A stretch of 64,000 nt of DNA from Pseudomonadota bacterium (GCA_018240565.1 JAFEFO010000045.1:1-64000); one strand, 5' to 3'; counted from the first letter of the stretch, positions 43,502 to 54,200 are shown. Numbers and translations are program-made. Notes: generated by a model not told the origin, from the letters alone.

Positions 43502-44470
43502 TCAATGCCTTGGCGCCAGGCGCCGCTTCAGCGCCGACAGCGCGGCGATCGATCCCGGGGGAAGATGGCTGGCGAGATTCAGCGCAGCCCAGCGCGGATC
43601 GCGCCGGATTGCACCAGCCCGAGCGATCAACGCGCGCGCCGATGGCCGATCGCCGCGCTTGAGCGCGAACTTCGCGGCGTCGAGCAGCGCTTCGCGTTGG
43701 CGCGGCATGAACGCGCCGGCAAGGCCTGATGCGTAGCGTTCCGGATGTGCGGCGATTCGGTCGCCGAGCGCAACCAGGCTGAGCGTCATCGCTTCGGCCT
43801 GGCGCGAAATGCCATCCGGATGCACGCGATAACCCATCAACGGCGCATCGATCGCCAACGCGTCAGTCTGTCTGAACAGACGCAAGAGAAATTCATAGTC
43901 CTCGCAGCGCTGCAGCGTTTCATCGAAACCGCCGTTGGCGAGGACGAGTTCACGCCGCAACAGCAGGACCGACGGGAAAAACGCCATGCCGAGCGTGACC
44001 AGACCGATTCCCATGTCACGCAAGCGCAGCACGCCGTTCGCCAGCCGTTCGACGCGCATTGCAGCGAACCGCGCGCGCCGTTCCGCAAACAGCGACGCGC
44101 TGAGCATCGCGCCACCGTGCGCGAAGCGATAATGGTCGCAGACAATGACGCCGACCTCCGGTGCAAGCGCGGCGGCGGCGATCTGCCTGGCAAGTTTCTC
44201 CGGATGCCACAGATCATCTGCATCGAGCAACGCAATCCAGTCACCTTGCGCCGCCGCGATACCGGTATTGCGCGCCGCCGAAACGCCGCGGTTCGGCGTC
44301 GAGATCACGCGGGCGCCATGTTTCGCGGCAACCGCTGCCGTCGCATCGGTGGAACCATCGTCGACGACGATGACTTCGTCGGCAGGTGCAGTCTGTGCAG
44401 CAACACTGGCCAGCGCTTCGCCCAGAAACGCGGCGGCATTGCAGGCAGGTATGACGACCGAGATGCGCAT
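43502..44470 (-). CDS. Glycosyltransferase family 2
   Basis: This GT-A enzyme has 322 residues and starts MRISVVIPACNAAAFLGEAL. Visible motifs are VIVVDDGSTDAT (nucleotide-binding DDGS), NRGVSAARNTGI, the DxD-type metal site LLDADDLWHPEKL, and FDETLQRCEDYEFLLRLF as the acceptor-side ED. It is soluble, acting on the lipid-linked repeat unit at the membrane. The ATG at 44470 starts exactly at the domain. It lies 7 bp after the flippase gene. Confidence 0.9.
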   Translation of the reverse strand: MRISVVIPACNAAAFLGEALASVAAQTAPADEVIVVDDGSTDATAAVAAKHGARVISTPNRGVSAARNTGIAAAQGDWIALLDADDLWHPEKLARQIAAAALAPEVGVIVCDHYRFAHGGAMLSASLFAERRARFAAMRVERLANGVLRLRDMGIGLVTLGMAFFPSVLLLRRELVLANGGFDETLQRCEDYEFLLRLFRQTDALAIDAPLMGYRVHPDGISRQAEAMTLSLVALGDRIAAHPERYASGLAGAFMPRQREALLDAAKFALKRGDRPSARALIARAGAIRRDPRWAALNLASHLPPGSIAALSALKRRLAPRH

Positions 44471-44477
44471 GCGAGCC

Positions 44478-46007
44478 TCAAGCCGATCGCCGGGGCGGCA
44501 ACGGTACCAGTGCGCGCAGGCGAGGATCCAGCGCCAAGGCGGGCAGCGCAAAGAACAGCAGTCCGAGAAGCACTGCCACCGCCATGCGTCCCCAGTGCGA
44601 GACGATACCGAACAGCGCCGTCTCGTGCGCGACCGCGATCAGCAGCAACGCAAGGCCGAGCGCCGTCAACGTTGCACGCGCATCGGGCAGCCGGAGCAGA
44701 TCGCGCGGACACGTGAAGCAGAACATCACGCCCAGCGCGCCGTAGCTGATGAACGTCGCGTAGACCGCGCCCATCACGCCAATCCGCGGGATCAAGATCC
44801 AGTCGAGCACGAGGTTCAAGAGCGCGGCGCCGACGGTCAGGAACAAAACCAGCCCGGAACGCTTGAGCAACAACAGGCCGTAGCCGCCGATGTCAAGCAG
44901 CGGCATCAGGGCGTAGTTGATCCCGATCAAGACGAAGATCGGCGCCGACGCGGCCTTGCCCGGTCCGCTCAATGCCAGCAGCGCGTCCGCGCCGACGATC
45001 CACAAACCGGCGGCGATGGCAAAACTGCAATAGACCATGGGCAGCAGGATGCGGTCCTTGAGCGCGCGCAACGCCGCAGCGCCTTCGGTGTCGTAGATGC
45101 GATTGGCGACCGGGGTGAACGCCTCGTACAACGTCGCGTGCAGGAACACGCTGACCGTCATCGCCAGCGAATAGCCAATGGTGTAGACACCGACCACGGC
45201 ATAGTCGTGCGTCAGCAACTTGAGCATCACGCGATCAATGGAGATCAGGGCGACGCCTGCCAGTTCGCTGACCAGCAGCGGAAAGCCATAGCGCAGCGAT
45301 TCCCGGAACGCCGCGCCATCGAAGGCATCGCGCCGGATCGGCAAGCCGCGCCAGATCAGCGCAATGTACGCGGTGAGCATGACGGCCGCCGCCGCAACGC
45401 GGCCGCCGTATACCGCGAGCGCGGTATGCGAGATGAATACCACGGCGGACAGAATCAGTCCGAGTTCGACCCAGCGCCAGATCACGCGCAACATCACGGT
45501 CAAGCCGGATTGCTCGCGCGCACGCAGCACCATCTCGGTGTAACTCTGCCAGACGCCGAGCGGCACGGTCAGCATCGCCACCCAGAATACTGGCGCGAAG
45601 GGCTCGGCGTCGAAGAGCGAGATGATGCCGAGGACACCGGCGGTCAATGCCCACAACAACAGCGAAACCAGAGCGGGAACCGCAACCAGATTCGTGGCAA
45701 AGCTGGCGAGAGCGCCGGGCTCCCGACGGTGCGGGTAGTAACGGATGATCGAATGCTGTGCACCGAGCTTGGCGATGCCGACGGCAAGACCGATCCAGGT
45801 ATCGACGTAACCCAGGATGCCGTACTGGGTATTGTCGAGCAGCCGCGTCAGGATCGGAAACGAGACGAAACCGGCGAGCAGTACGAACAGGCTGCCGGTC
45901 GAATAGCGCAGGTAATGCGAAGCGACGCTGGTGCGTTTGGGATCCTTGCCGTCCGCCGCGAGCGGCGCCTGCCCATCCGCCCGTGCCGCGGGCGCCACGT
46001 CGTTCAT
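44478..46007 (-). CDS. Wzx-type repeat-unit flippase
   Basis: A polytopic membrane protein of 509 residues with about 12-14 helices, of the MATE/MOP-superfamily polysaccharide-synthesis type: SVASHYLRYSTGSLFVLLAG at the first helix, FPILTRLLDNTQYGILGYVDT and RYGFPLLVSELAGVALISIDR. It would move undecaprenyl-linked repeat units to the periplasmic side for the Wzy polymerase on the other arm of the locus. Its start overlaps galE by ATGA. The first 28 residues are hydrophilic and Ala/Asp-rich. Confidence 0.88.
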   Translation of the reverse strand: MNDVAPAARADGQAPLAADGKDPKRTSVASHYLRYSTGSLFVLLAGFVSFPILTRLLDNTQYGILGYVDTWIGLAVGIAKLGAQHSIIRYYPHRREPGALASFATNLVAVPALVSLLLWALTAGVLGIISLFDAEPFAPVFWVAMLTVPLGVWQSYTEMVLRAREQSGLTVMLRVIWRWVELGLILSAVVFISHTALAVYGGRVAAAAVMLTAYIALIWRGLPIRRDAFDGAAFRESLRYGFPLLVSELAGVALISIDRVMLKLLTHDYAVVGVYTIGYSLAMTVSVFLHATLYEAFTPVANRIYDTEGAAALRALKDRILLPMVYCSFAIAAGLWIVGADALLALSGPGKAASAPIFVLIGINYALMPLLDIGGYGLLLLKRSGLVLFLTVGAALLNLVLDWILIPRIGVMGAVYATFISYGALGVMFCFTCPRDLLRLPDARATLTALGLALLLIAVAHETALFGIVSHWGRMAVAVLLGLLFFALPALALDPRLRALVPLPPRRSA

Positions 46008-46996
46008 CCGGCGCGTTCCAGGCGTCGTTCCCAGGCCAGCGACGTGCGCGCAATCACATCGAGGTCGTCGAATCGGGGTTTCCAGCCCAGCACGCTGGAA
46101 ATGCGGTCGGCTTGCGCGACCAGCACCGGCGGATCGCCGGCACGACGCGGTTGTTCGACGGCCGGGATCGGCGCACCGTGCGCGCGTGCGACGGCGGCCA
46201 GCACTTCGCGCACCGAATAGCCATGGCCATAGCCGACATTGAGTACCGCGCTTTCACCGCCATCACGCAAGTAGGCAAGTGCGTCCAGATGCGCCGCAGC
46301 AAGATCGTCGACGTGGATGTAGTCGCGCACGCCGGTACCGTCGGGCGTCGCGTAGTCGGTGCCGAAGATGGCAACTTGCGCGCGTTTGCCGAGCGCGGCC
46401 TCGCAGGCCACCTTCACCAGCAAGGTGGCGTTTTTCGTCGACTGGCCGATGCGCCCGGCCGGGTCGCAACCGGCGACGTTGAAGTAGCGCAACGCAACGT
46501 AACGTGGTCCGCCGGCGGCGGCGAGGTCGCGCAGCATCCACTCGCTCATCAGCTTGGAACTGCCGTAGGGATTGATCGGCGCCGTCGGCGTGCCCTCATC
46601 CGCCTTGCCGCCAGCCGGTATGCCGTACACCGCGGCCGTGGAGGAAAACACGATCCGGCGCACGCCCGCGGCCGCGCATTCGGCAAGCAGGCTGCGCGTG
46701 GCACAGGTGTTGTTGCCGTAATAGCGCAGTGGATCGGCGACGGATTCCGGCACGATCGTACGCGCGGCGAAATGCAGCACCGTGTCGATGTGATGCTCGT
46801 TGAGCAAGCCGCGCACGAGCGTGGCATCGCCGACGTTGCCGACAACGAGCGCGGCGCCCTGTACCGCCTCGCGGAATCCGGTGCTCAGGTCGTCCAGCAC
46901 GATCACCCGATGCCCGCGTTCGACGAGCTTGAGCACCACGTGCGCGCCGATGTAGCCGGCGCCGCCGGTGACAAGGATGGGTGGAAGTGTCGTCAT
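46004..46996 (-). CDS. galE: UDP-glucose 4-epimerase
   Basis: The 330-residue short-chain dehydrogenase fits GalE: ILVTGGAGYIGAH at the N-terminus, LDDLSTGFREAV, VLHFAARTIVPESV, FSSTAAVYG, YGSSKLMSE (YxxxK), ALRYFNVAGCDP, IFGTDYATPDGTGVRDYIHVDDL. It interconverts UDP-glucose and UDP-galactose to feed the glycosyltransferases. The ATG at 46996 is preceded by GGAAC-rich sequence; the gap to the upstream fusion gene is 40 bp, and it overlaps the flippase start downstream. Confidence 0.93.
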   Translation of the reverse strand: MTTLPPILVTGGAGYIGAHVVLKLVERGHRVIVLDDLSTGFREAVQGAALVVGNVGDATLVRGLLNEHHIDTVLHFAARTIVPESVADPLRYYGNNTCATRSLLAECAAAGVRRIVFSSTAAVYGIPAGGKADEGTPTAPINPYGSSKLMSEWMLRDLAAAGGPRYVALRYFNVAGCDPAGRIGQSTKNATLLVKVACEAALGKRAQVAIFGTDYATPDGTGVRDYIHVDDLAAAHLDALAYLRDGGESAVLNVGYGHGYSVREVLAAVARAHGAPIPAVEQPRRAGDPPVLVAQADRISSVLGWKPRFDDLDVIARTSLAWERRLERAG

Positions 46997-47036
46997 GGGG
47001 GAAAGTTCCTGCGTCAGTGGTCTTTCGTTTCCGGTC

Positions 47037-49655
47037 TCACGGGCGCACCACGGCGGCGGGACGACGCCCGACGAGGATGCGACGCAGCAGCCCTTTCCAC
47101 GCATCGATGCGCATGGGGTCCCGCGCAAGGGCGTGCACGAACGCGGCGAGCGCGGGGCGCGCCGGCGCCTCCATTGCCAGCTCATGGCCACGATCGGCGT
47201 CGATCGCGGCAAGCGCACGGCGACGCAAGGCGCGCCCGCGCGCGCAAACCGCATGCTTGTCCACGAGCAAGCGACGCGCCTGCCACATGCGCTCGCGGTT
47301 GGCGCTCATGTTGTTCCCGTGGATGCGATACAAGGCCTGGACCTCATCCAGATACACAAGGCCGGTCGCCGAGGCAATGCGCAACCACATGTCGCGGTCT
47401 TCGCAACCCAGCCGGTTGAACGCGGCGTCGAACGCACCGACGGTCGCGACGATGCTACGGCGGAACACCGCCGTCGGGCAAGACACGTGCTGGCGGCGCA
47501 AAAACACCTCGCGATACGCGTCAAGTCGCGTTCCTGTCCAGCGCGCCGATTGCATTCCCAGGTGTCGGCCCGCACCGTCGATGTCCTCGGTATTGGCATG
47601 CACCAGTCCCACCGACGAGTCGTCCTCGAGCACCGCCACGCAACGCTCGATGTGGTGCGGCAACCAAACATCATCGGCATCGAGCAACGCCAGGTAGCGC
47701 CCCCGCGCGGCGGCGATCGCGGCATTGCGCGCCAGCGGCAAGCCGCGATTTTCCTGATGGATAACGCGCACGCGGCCGGTATGCGCGCCGGCGTAGCGGT
47801 CCGCAAGCGCACCGCTGCCATCCCTGGAACCATCGTCGACGACGATGATTTCCAGGTTCGGCCAGGTTTGCGCCAGGGCGCTATCGATCGCCTCGGCGAG
47901 GAAACGCTCGCCGTTGTAGACGGGCATGATCGCGCTGACCAGAGGATGCGCCTGCGTCGATTCGGTGCCGATGCCGGTCATGGCGGTGACGGCATCGGCC
48001 GGCGGCGCCCCGCGCGCATCGAGAATCTCGATGCCATCCGCAGAGTACGTGTGGCAGCCACGCAAGTGCAACGCGCGGTCAGGCTCGATGCGTGACAACT
48101 CGTGCTCGCGAAAACGATCCGGACCCAGTTCGAGGATTTCATTGAACACGATCGCGCTGCCATACTCGCGCGAACAATCCTGCGCCGGACGAATCAGGCG
48201 GCCGTCGCGCCGGAACAGCCTTCCGGCCGGGCGCGCGCGGCGCACATCCACGGCGATCGGGTTGGCGGGATGTGGCCGGTACGGGCCTTCCAGAGCCTCG
48301 GCGACGAACAGGAACAACTCATCGCACGTACTGCCGCCACTTTCGGAAACGTTGCCGAACAGATACCAGCAGCCGTCGTGGAAATGCAGGGTCGGGTCCA
48401 CGCATACGCAATCGCTGAGCAGGTCCGTGACACGATCCCAACACAGGGGAAACGCACTGGCGCGATACAGACTGACCCGCCGCGCCATCGCCGACTCCAC
48501 GGTGAGGTACCACGCCCCTTGCCACTGGAAAGCCTGCGGATACGACAGGTGGAACGGTTCGTCGAGGACGATGCCGACGCGGCGCGCGCCGCCGCCGCGA
48601 TCCAGCTCCAGGCAGGCGATGATGCCTTTGTCGCCACGGTGGTCGAATTCCTCGACGAAAACCAGATGGCGGCCGCCGTCCTCGACCGCACAAGGGTCGG
48701 CCCAGTACCGCCCCGCCGGCGCAACGATGCTGGTCATGGGTCCGGGCCGCGGCGCTGCCGGATCCAATGGCATCCCGGCACGCAGGGTCAGGAACCAGGG
48801 GGCTTCGCCCTGCCACTGTTCCCACCGCCACGCCAGGCTTTGGCGCAAAGCAACCGGCAGCGCACGCAAGCCGGCGCCAAAACGGGCGACTTCCGGCGCG
48901 GGCCGCAAGCGCACGTCTGCCGCCCGATGCGCCGGTAAATCGAGTTCGCCACCGGCCACCCGGCGCAACGCGCGCAGCAGCAGTGCCGGCAGTTTGCGTC
49001 CCGCCTCCTCGCGCTGCGTCGCGTGCGATCCGGCGTGCGTGGAGCCGATGCTATGCACAAGCTCGCGCGGCGCCTCACCGTCCGTTGCCAGTTCCAGTTC
49101 GACCGCGGTGACAACATCGCCACGCAACGTGGCAGCGAGCAGGTCGACGCCGGCCACATGCCGGTCGATCAGGTTGGGATGCAGCCGCCAACAGCCGGAC
49201 CGCGCGACGCCGGCAAGGTGGGCTGCCAATTCACGATCGCCACCCGCGAGCAGGACCAGTTCCGGCTTGCGTGCAGCGACGGCGGCGACAAGCGCGCTCG
49301 CAGGCATCCGACTCGATTCGGTTGCATTGTCACCCGGCGGGACCAGCGTCCACGCACTCGGCCCCCGCCAGCGCAGGCGGTCGAGCGCGAGAAAAGCGAC
49401 GAGGTCCAGCGGCAAGCGCAAGCGCTGCGCGGTCAGGTCGAGTCCATCGACGCAGAGCACGTCCAGTTCCAGGCGGCGGATGTCCTTCGCCATCTGGATG
49501 AAACCGGCAAGCCATGCCGGGATTTTCGGCGGCGCAACCAGCAACACGCGCAGGCGCGCCGCGCCCGCCGCCGGAGGCGCATACAAGCGCGTGCGCGTGG
49601 CCGGCGTGTTGCAATCCGCGGACGATCCCGGCGTGGCGCCACCGCCTGCGTTCAT
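47037..49655 (-). CDS. Fusion protein: formyltransferase-like region, GINT1-like beta domain and GT2 glycosyltransferase
   Basis: The 872-residue protein has three parts. Residues 35-270 resemble a nucleotide-binding/formyltransferase-like unit (RVLLVAPPKIPAWL; PELVLLAGGDRELAAHLAGV) but I see no catalytic set. Residues 285-550 form a beta-rich domain like the N-terminal part of glucosamine inositolphosphorylceramide transferase 1: RYWADPCAVEDGGRHLVFVE, LSYPQAFQWQGAWYL, DVRRARPAGRLFRRDGRLIR, CHTYSADGIE. Residues 571-800 are a GT2 domain (MPVYNGERF, IIVVDDGSRDGS, LLDADDVW at 657-664, NRLGCEDRDMWLRI). It overlaps the hydrolase-2 gene by ATGA. The sugar and acceptor are unknown; the operon suggests a role in joining sugars to the NRPS product or polymer. 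Confidence 0.83.
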   Translation of the reverse strand: MNAGGGATPGSSADCNTPATRTRLYAPPAAGAARLRVLLVAPPKIPAWLAGFIQMAKDIRRLELDVLCVDGLDLTAQRLRLPLDLVAFLALDRLRWRGPSAWTLVPPGDNATESSRMPASALVAAVAARKPELVLLAGGDRELAAHLAGVARSGCWRLHPNLIDRHVAGVDLLAATLRGDVVTAVELELATDGEAPRELVHSIGSTHAGSHATQREEAGRKLPALLLRALRRVAGGELDLPAHRAADVRLRPAPEVARFGAGLRALPVALRQSLAWRWEQWQGEAPWFLTLRAGMPLDPAAPRPGPMTSIVAPAGRYWADPCAVEDGGRHLVFVEEFDHRGDKGIIACLELDRGGGARRVGIVLDEPFHLSYPQAFQWQGAWYLTVESAMARRVSLYRASAFPLCWDRVTDLLSDCVCVDPTLHFHDGCWYLFGNVSESGGSTCDELFLFVAEALEGPYRPHPANPIAVDVRRARPAGRLFRRDGRLIRPAQDCSREYGSAIVFNEILELGPDRFREHELSRIEPDRALHLRGCHTYSADGIEILDARGAPPADAVTAMTGIGTESTQAHPLVSAIMPVYNGERFLAEAIDSALAQTWPNLEIIVVDDGSRDGSGALADRYAGAHTGRVRVIHQENRGLPLARNAAIAAARGRYLALLDADDVWLPHHIERCVAVLEDDSSVGLVHANTEDIDGAGRHLGMQSARWTGTRLDAYREVFLRRQHVSCPTAVFRRSIVATVGAFDAAFNRLGCEDRDMWLRIASATGLVYLDEVQALYRIHGNNMSANRERMWQARRLLVDKHAVCARGRALRRRALAAIDADRGHELAMEAPARPALAAFVHALARDPMRIDAWKGLLRRILVGRRPAAVVRP

Positions 49656-50464
49656 GCGGCGGTCTCCTCATCGGTTACGAACACCGTACCGAGCCATGCT
49701 TCCACGGTCGCCAGCAGGCGATCGCGATGGACGCGCGTGTAGTAGGTGTGATCGCAATCCGGCCAATGCAGCATGGTGACGCGAGTATCGCGCGCGGCGC
49801 GCCCGAAACTCCAGCCAAACTGGCGGACATCGCGAAAATAGTCGCTGATGCCACCACTGTAGATGAATAGCAGGCGCACATTGCGCATGAGCAATTGCTG
49901 CATTTGCTGCTGCGCTTCGGCGCGCGTGGGCCAGTCGCGTGCGTCCAGCGTGGTATGTGTGCCGCCATCGCCGCTGCCGCGCAGGATCAATCGGCGCACG
50001 AAGCCGAGCCAGCGTCGTGGCGAGGCAAGCATGCCGCGGATGCGCGCAAGCTGAAACCACGGACCGGTGTAACACATGCCATCGAGCATCAGCGCGCCGA
50101 CCACGCGTTCGTTGGCCAGCGCCGCGATCCAGCCCAGGTCGGCCGCGCTGCACACGCCACCGACCACGAAGCGCGTGCCGCCATGATGCGCGGTGAGCTG
50201 TTCGAGGGCGGCAAACGTCGCGCCACGGTAGTCGCAACCCGACTCGCGCGGTGCTTCGCCAACACCCGGCACATCAAAACGAAAGGTGCGCACGCCACGC
50301 GCGGCCAATCGCTGCGCCATCTCCACATGCAGGCGAAAAGGACCGGCACGCGGCACCAGTCCGGCGCTGGGCAGCACCAGGATCGGCGCGTTCGCCGGCA
50401 GTTCGCTTCCGCTCAGAATTCCGAGCAGGCGCTGTTGCGGACCAAAGCGCACCAGGGTTTCCAT
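49652..50464 (-). CDS. Alpha/beta-hydrolase, exosortase A-associated type 2-like
   Basis: The 270-residue alpha/beta-hydrolase begins METLVRFGPQQRLLGILSG, with the oxyanion strand LVLPSAGLVPRAGPFRLHVE and the nucleophile elbow GGVCSAADLG, where Cys or the following Ser replaces the usual GxSxG. A late His lies in WPDCDHTYYT. Such GxCxG hydrolases are paired with a second hydrolase in exosortase A-type loci. Here it follows the PKS-NRPS, which lacks a thioesterase, so it may release or transfer the assembly-line product. The ATG at 50464 was chosen over a longer open frame; the spacing to the upstream gene is one base. Confidence 0.8.
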   Translation of the reverse strand: METLVRFGPQQRLLGILSGSELPANAPILVLPSAGLVPRAGPFRLHVEMAQRLAARGVRTFRFDVPGVGEAPRESGCDYRGATFAALEQLTAHHGGTRFVVGGVCSAADLGWIAALANERVVGALMLDGMCYTGPWFQLARIRGMLASPRRWLGFVRRLILRGSGDGGTHTTLDARDWPTRAEAQQQMQQLLMRNVRLLFIYSGGISDYFRDVRQFGWSFGRAARDTRVTMLHWPDCDHTYYTRVHRDRLLATVEAWLGTVFVTDEETAA

Positions 50465-50465
50465 A

Positions 50466-51260
50466 TCAAGGTGCCGCCGATGTGAGGGCGTTGGCCAATT
50501 CATCGACCAGGACGCGTAGCGGGCGCGACAGGAACAATGTCGCATCCATGGTGGTTGCGCCGTCGAAGTGCGGCGTGCCGGCAGGCAGCATGAAGCAACG
50601 CGACGACCCTGCCGGCGGCGCGCCCGCTGCCTGGCGCTGCACGGTCCAAACCGGTTTGCGCACTTCACGGGTATCCAGCGCAAGCGCCGCGATGCCGCGT
50701 CGCCATGACGAAGACGCCGGAAATCCGAACAACTGTCCATCGGCGGCAATATCCGGCGCGCGCCGTGCGCGCAGCGTACGCTCGGCGCGATCGCCCGCTT
50801 CAAGTTCTGCGAGCCACGCGGCGCCGTCCGTTACCGGTTCCCACAACACCAGGGCATCAATATTGCCATCACGCGCGGACCAATCCGCTGCCACCAGCGC
50901 CGCGCCGCGCCAGGCGATCACGGCAACGCGCGCGACACCCGCACGCTCACGCAGCGCGGCGACGACGGTATCGAAATCGGTGTGCATGGCGGCGACGTCG
51001 TGCGCGGTGCCGGCGCCGGCGGAATCGCCGGTGCCGAAATAGTCAAAGCGCAGGCAGGGCAAGCCTTTGGCCGCGAGTTCCTCGGCGATTTGCATGAGCA
51101 GGCGCCGGCTGCGCGGCTGTTCGGCAAGCAAGGGTGGCGCCAGCACGATGCCCAGCGGCGCGGGCGCGGCGACACCATGCAACGCGGCGTAGAGTGGCCG
51201 CTGTGGCGATCCCGCCCAGAAGGGCTCCGCGTCGAGCGTTGCGCTGGCGTCAGTGGCCAC
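50466..51260 (-). CDS. Alpha/beta-hydrolase-like protein, exosortase A-associated type 1-like, nucleophile missing
   Basis: This hydrolase-fold protein of 264 residues has GIVLAPPLLAEQPRSRRLLM at the first strand and LRFDYFGTGDSAG. At the nucleophile elbow it has VIAWRGAALVAA, so the usual Ser is Arg or Trp, as in several exosortase-associated homologues. It therefore may bind an acyl or peptidyl group without hydrolysing it. The gene starts 11 bp inside the end of the PKS-NRPS gene and is followed by the second hydrolase, a pair known from exosortase A polysaccharide loci. Confidence 0.75.
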   Translation of the reverse strand: MATDASATLDAEPFWAGSPQRPLYAALHGVAAPAPLGIVLAPPLLAEQPRSRRLLMQIAEELAAKGLPCLRFDYFGTGDSAGAGTAHDVAAMHTDFDTVVAALRERAGVARVAVIAWRGAALVAADWSARDGNIDALVLWEPVTDGAAWLAELEAGDRAERTLRARRAPDIAADGQLFGFPASSSWRRGIAALALDTREVRKPVWTVQRQAAGAPPAGSSRCFMLPAGTPHFDGATTMDATLFLSRPLRVLVDELANALTSAAP

Positions 51261-54200
51261 GAGATTTTCCGAAAACGCGGCGCATGCGCTGCCAGATAGA
51301 AACCGGTGCGCCCGCTTCGCCCGATGCCCGCGGAAGCTCGGCGGCGAGCGTCGACAGCGTGCCGGTGGCGATCTTGAGCAGGTTGATGCGCACGCCGGTT
51401 TCGCGCTCCACGCGCAAGGTCATCTCGACCGCAAGCAGGGAGTGCCCGCCAAGCTCGAAGAAATTGTCGCCGCCACGCACGTCGTCCACGCCAATCAGTT
51501 CGCGCCACACGCCAGCGAGGTATTCCTCACGCGCATCGGCAAATGCTGGCGCGGCACGCACCGGTGCCGACGCCGCAACCGGCTTCAGTCCAGCCGGTGC
51601 CGGCAACGCCTTGCGATCGAGTTTGCCGTTTGCCGTCTGCGGCAGCGATGCCAGCCATTCGATGTGCTGCGGCAGCATGTAGGCCGGCAATGCCTTGCGC
51701 AGGCGCGCACGCAAGCGTTCGCCGAGCGCCGCATCGGCCTCGCGCGCAACGACGTACAGCACCAGGCGTGCATCGGTGGCGCCGAACGTATGTACAGCGG
51801 CGGCGGCTTCGCGCACACCGGGTTCGGTGAGCGCTGCGGCTTCGATGTCGCCCAATTCGATGCGATGCCCGCGCAGTTTCACCTGGTCGTCGGCGCGACC
51901 GTGAAAATGCAGCGCGCCATCGTGCCGACTGCCGAGGTCGCCCGTGCGATACAGGCGCGCGCCCGCACCGGCAAACGGATCGGGCACAAAACGTTCGGCA
52001 GTCAGGTCCGGTCGATGCAGATAGCCGTCGGCGACGCCGGCACCGCCGATCCAGATCTCGCCGATTGCGCCTTCGGCAACCGGCTGGCGCTGTTCGTCGA
52101 GCACGTGGATCGTCGTGTTGGCGATCGGATGACCGAGCGGCACCGCGCCGCTGCCCGCTTCCACGCCGGCAAGCGTCGACCAGATAGTGGTTTCGGTGGG
52201 ACCGTACATATTCCACAATTCGCGGCAGCGCGACAGCGCCGCTTCTGCCAGTTCGCGCGGCAGCGCTTCGCCGCCGACCAGCAGCTTCAGGCGCGGCAGG
52301 CGCTCGCTCCCGGGCGCATCGAGCAGCGCGCGCAATAGCGAAGGCGTGGTTTGCAACACACTGGCGCCGCAGGTTTGCAACAGCGCAAGCAGGGCCTGCG
52401 GATCGCGACGCTGATCGTCGGTTGCGATGACCACGCGCGCGCCAACGCTGAGCGGCAGCAACAGCTCCAGTCCGGCGATATCGAACGACAAGGTGGTCAC
52501 CGCGCACAACACGTCGGTTTGCGCCAGCGCCGGTTCGCGCTGCATGCTGGCGAGGAAATTGTCGAGGTTGCGATGCAGGACGCGCACACCCTTGGGTTGG
52601 CCGGTGGAACCGGATGTGTAGATCACATAGGCCAGATCCTCGCCCGCGACGGTCGGCAATGTCCGCTCCGGCACGCTTGCGGTATCCAGATTGCGCAGCG
52701 CGAGAATCTCCCGGTCGCGCGTGAGCACGGCCGGCGCATCGCCGGCATCGCCCACCAGCAGGTGGCGCAGGCGCGCGTGGTCAGCCATGTAGTCAAGACG
52801 CGCATCGGGAAATTCCGGATCCAGCGGCAAGTAAGCCGCGCCGCTCATGAGGATGCCGAGCACGCCGGCGAGCATGTCGGTGCTGCGCGGCACGCAGATA
52901 CCAACCAGATCGCCACGTCCGACGCCACGCGCGGCCAGTGTGTACGCGACGGCGCGTGCGCGCTGTGCGAGTGCGGCATAGCTCAGCGTAGCGCCATCGC
53001 ATTCGACCGCGATCCGCTCTGGCGTACGCGCGGCTTGCGCGGCAAAGCGCTCGATCACCGTACTCTGGCCGGTAGTGCTTGCCACTGTGGACGCGGTTCG
53101 CTGCATGTCCGCTATGGCGTATAGCCGGTCCTGGTACTGCGCAATCCAGCGGCGCACCGTGTCTTGCGCAAACGGCGCGCTGCGGTAGTGCAGATCGAGG
53201 GTGAGCGCATCGCCGCCGTCATTGAGGTTGAAGAACAGGTCCCAGGTCAGGGCCTGTTTGGCGCAATCGCGCAGTTCGTGATGCAACCCCGGCAGGGCAA
53301 ACTTCGGCACGCGCGGATTGAGATTGAAAATCACCGAGGCGAGCGGACGGCGCATGCGTCCGCGCGGCAGGTTCAACTCGCGCAGCAGGGTCTGCAAGGT
53401 CAGGTCCTGATGCTCGGCGGCATCGAGCAGCGCGCTGTGGGTGGCGCGTGCGAGCGTGGCGAAATCCGCATCCGCATCGATGCGCAGGCGCAGCGGCAAG
53501 GTGTTGACGCCGTCGCCGAGCAGATGACTGCTGCCTGCGAGCGCCTGGCCGGCGAACGGAATGCCTACCGCGAAATCGCTCTGGCCGGTCAGGCGCGCCA
53601 GCCACGCACCAAAGGCCGTGAGCAACAGGGCGTACAAGGTCACGCCATCGCGGCGTGCCGTCTGCCGCAAGGCCGCCACCAGATCGGGTGGAAAATCGTG
53701 GCGCAGCGTGGTCGCGGCAAAATCGGTATCGGCGGCAGCGCGATCAGTTGGCAAGTTCAGCGGCGCGGGCGGCTGCGCGTAGAGGCGCTTCCAGTATTCG
53801 ATCTGACTGGCCGCCGCCGGCATGGCGCGACGTGCGCGCTCGGCCAGCGCATAGGCGCGGAAGGATTCGGCCGGCGCCAATTCCACGGAGCGACCGGTCG
53901 CGCAGGCGGCATAGGCTTGCGCCAATTCATCGAGCAGGATCGCAGCCGACCAGCCGTCGAAGATCAGATGATGCGCAACGAACAACAGCGCGTGTCGTTG
54001 CGCGCCGAGGCGCAATAGCTCGGCGCGCGCGAGCGGAGCGCGTATCAGATCAAAAGCGCGGCCGACGACGTTTGCGCAACACGCGCTGAGCGTCGCCGCA
54101 TCGGCGCCGGCAAGGTCCTTTTCGCTCAGCGGCAACGGCTGCAATGGCCCCGCGCGCTGCTGGCCGCCATCGGCGGCGAACGACAAGGCAAACGCTTCGT

